Positions 5,216-5,482 of a DNA stretch of 5,482 nt are shown here, piece after piece. Every line of letters begins with the position of its first letter. The first letter of the stretch is position 1. Under the pieces are notes generated by a model. That model was not told the DNA's origin, searched no databases, and saw only the letters and a list, made by a program, of their open reading frames with translations. Both the position numbers and the translations under genes were made by a program. The DNA is from Caulobacteraceae bacterium. GTDB taxonomy: Bacteria > Pseudomonadota > Alphaproteobacteria > Caulobacterales > Caulobacteraceae. The stretch is from positions 1-5,482 of the forward strand of contig JANXWN010000220.1 of assembly GCA_025351125.1 (NCBI GenBank), given 5' to 3'.

Positions 5216-5347
5216 TCATTTTATCTGCAAATCTCGCCGCACCGGGTCGATGACGAGCGACAGAATCATTCTGTCCAAAAAGGACAGAAAGGTCGCGAGC
5301 ATCCATAAAACCAACGCATAATAGGCGATTTTCGTTTTAGCCGACAT
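5216..5347 (-). pseudogene. Truncated N-terminus of a major facilitator (MFS) transporter
   Basis: The minus strand encodes 43 residues from an ATG at 5347 to a TGA at 5216-5218. They match the first helix of MFS transporters: IAYYALVLWMLATFLSFLDR, then MILSLVIDPVRRDLQI. The pattern SFLDR-x-ILSL-x-x-x-P-x-R-x-DL is typical of the spinster-like/MHS-type MFS N-terminus, which normally continues with a second helix to about 400-450 residues. Here the frame ends right after DLQIK, and no other frame continues the transporter. The next recognisable coding sequence is the unrelated 104-residue membrane protein 22 bases on. This is therefore a deletion stub rather than a simple frameshift. It is unlikely to function. 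A weak purine tract (GGCGG) precedes the ATG. Confidence 0.7.
5269..5289. repeat. 8-bp inverted repeat inside the MFS stub
   Basis: TTCTGTCC-AAAAA-GGACAGAA is a perfect 8-base inverted repeat with a 5-base spacer. It falls in the codons for the conserved SFLDR segment of the transporter stub. It could be a hairpin or a protein-binding palindrome, or simply follow from the codons used there. Confidence 0.4.
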
Positions 5348-5482
5348 CCGCCAGATGCTGGCCGTTCCTATTCTCAAGGTTACCTATTTTCGTAATTTCG
5401 GCAAGCTTGGGGTCGTGTTCGGCGCAGATTCGATCGCCTGGGGCCATCGAGGTGGCCATTTTGTCGGGATTGTCACGCCTTC
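5337..5482 (-). CDS. Possible 3' end of an unidentified gene, cut by the window edge
   Basis: A minus-strand frame is open from the window edge to a TAA at 5339-5337. It encodes at least 47 residues ending in GDRICAEHDPKLAEITK, then NLENRNGQHLADVG. An internal ATG at 5459 could also start it, but no ribosome binding site is evident. Its stop codon overlaps the MFS stub start by 11 bases, as in translationally coupled genes. No family is recognised, and the frame is short enough to be chance. Confidence 0.25.
   Translation of the reverse strand, partial: RRDNPDKMATSMAPGDRICAEHDPKLAEITKIGNLENRNGQHLADVG

Noticed and set aside
1..5482. A CRISPR array, defence system or other novel multi-gene system.
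   Set aside because: No regularly spaced repeats, nuclease, toxin-antitoxin or phage genes are visible, and the genes present are ordinary metabolic and transport families plus remnants.

Overview
The window is GC-rich bacterial DNA, most likely from an alphaproteobacterium. That is an inference from four things: a heteromeric-type acyl-CoA dehydrogenase pair, a DUF1003 protein, a compact VIT/CCC1 transporter, and an IS6-type transposase remnant of a kind I associate with alphaproteobacteria. I cannot fix the genus. There is no CRISPR array, intact transposon, rRNA or convincing tRNA.

Left part (1-2.4 kb, minus strand). Two adjacent acyl-CoA dehydrogenase genes are transcribed right to left with only 23 bases between them. 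The upstream gene (1263-2378) keeps the C-terminal flavin-binding motifs but lacks the catalytic base. The downstream gene (19-1239) keeps the middle-domain flavin motif and a glutamate at the IVD/LCAD-type catalytic position, but lacks the C-terminal motifs. They probably form one heteromeric enzyme acting on a CoA thioester in a catabolic pathway. A 13-base inverted repeat overlapping a TTGACC box lies just upstream and is a candidate operator.

Middle (2.4-3.2 kb). About 830 bases contain no confident gene. I see small inverted repeats, a stable hairpin, a GntR/FadR-like palindrome (TTGTCAGACAA), and one start-less open frame that may be the eroded end of a gene.

Centre-right (3.2-4.64 kb). 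A DUF1003 membrane protein (minus) and a VIT/CCC1-family iron/manganese transporter (plus, TTG start) diverge from a 220-base region. That region has several inverted repeats. One sits just upstream of the transporter's ribosome binding site and could compete with it for pairing. The pair may share a metal or ion-homeostasis role, but only position supports this.

Right part (4.64-5.48 kb, minus strand). This looks like a decayed, recombined stretch. It holds the first 20 codons and a probable terminal repeat of an IS6-family transposase, an intact 104-residue membrane protein of unknown function, a 43-residue N-terminal stub of a major facilitator transporter that ends abruptly, and an open frame running off the window edge that overlaps the start of the stub. 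I found no new multi-gene system. The best leads are the complementary dehydrogenase pair, the possible translational switch before the transporter, and the two small gene remnants.
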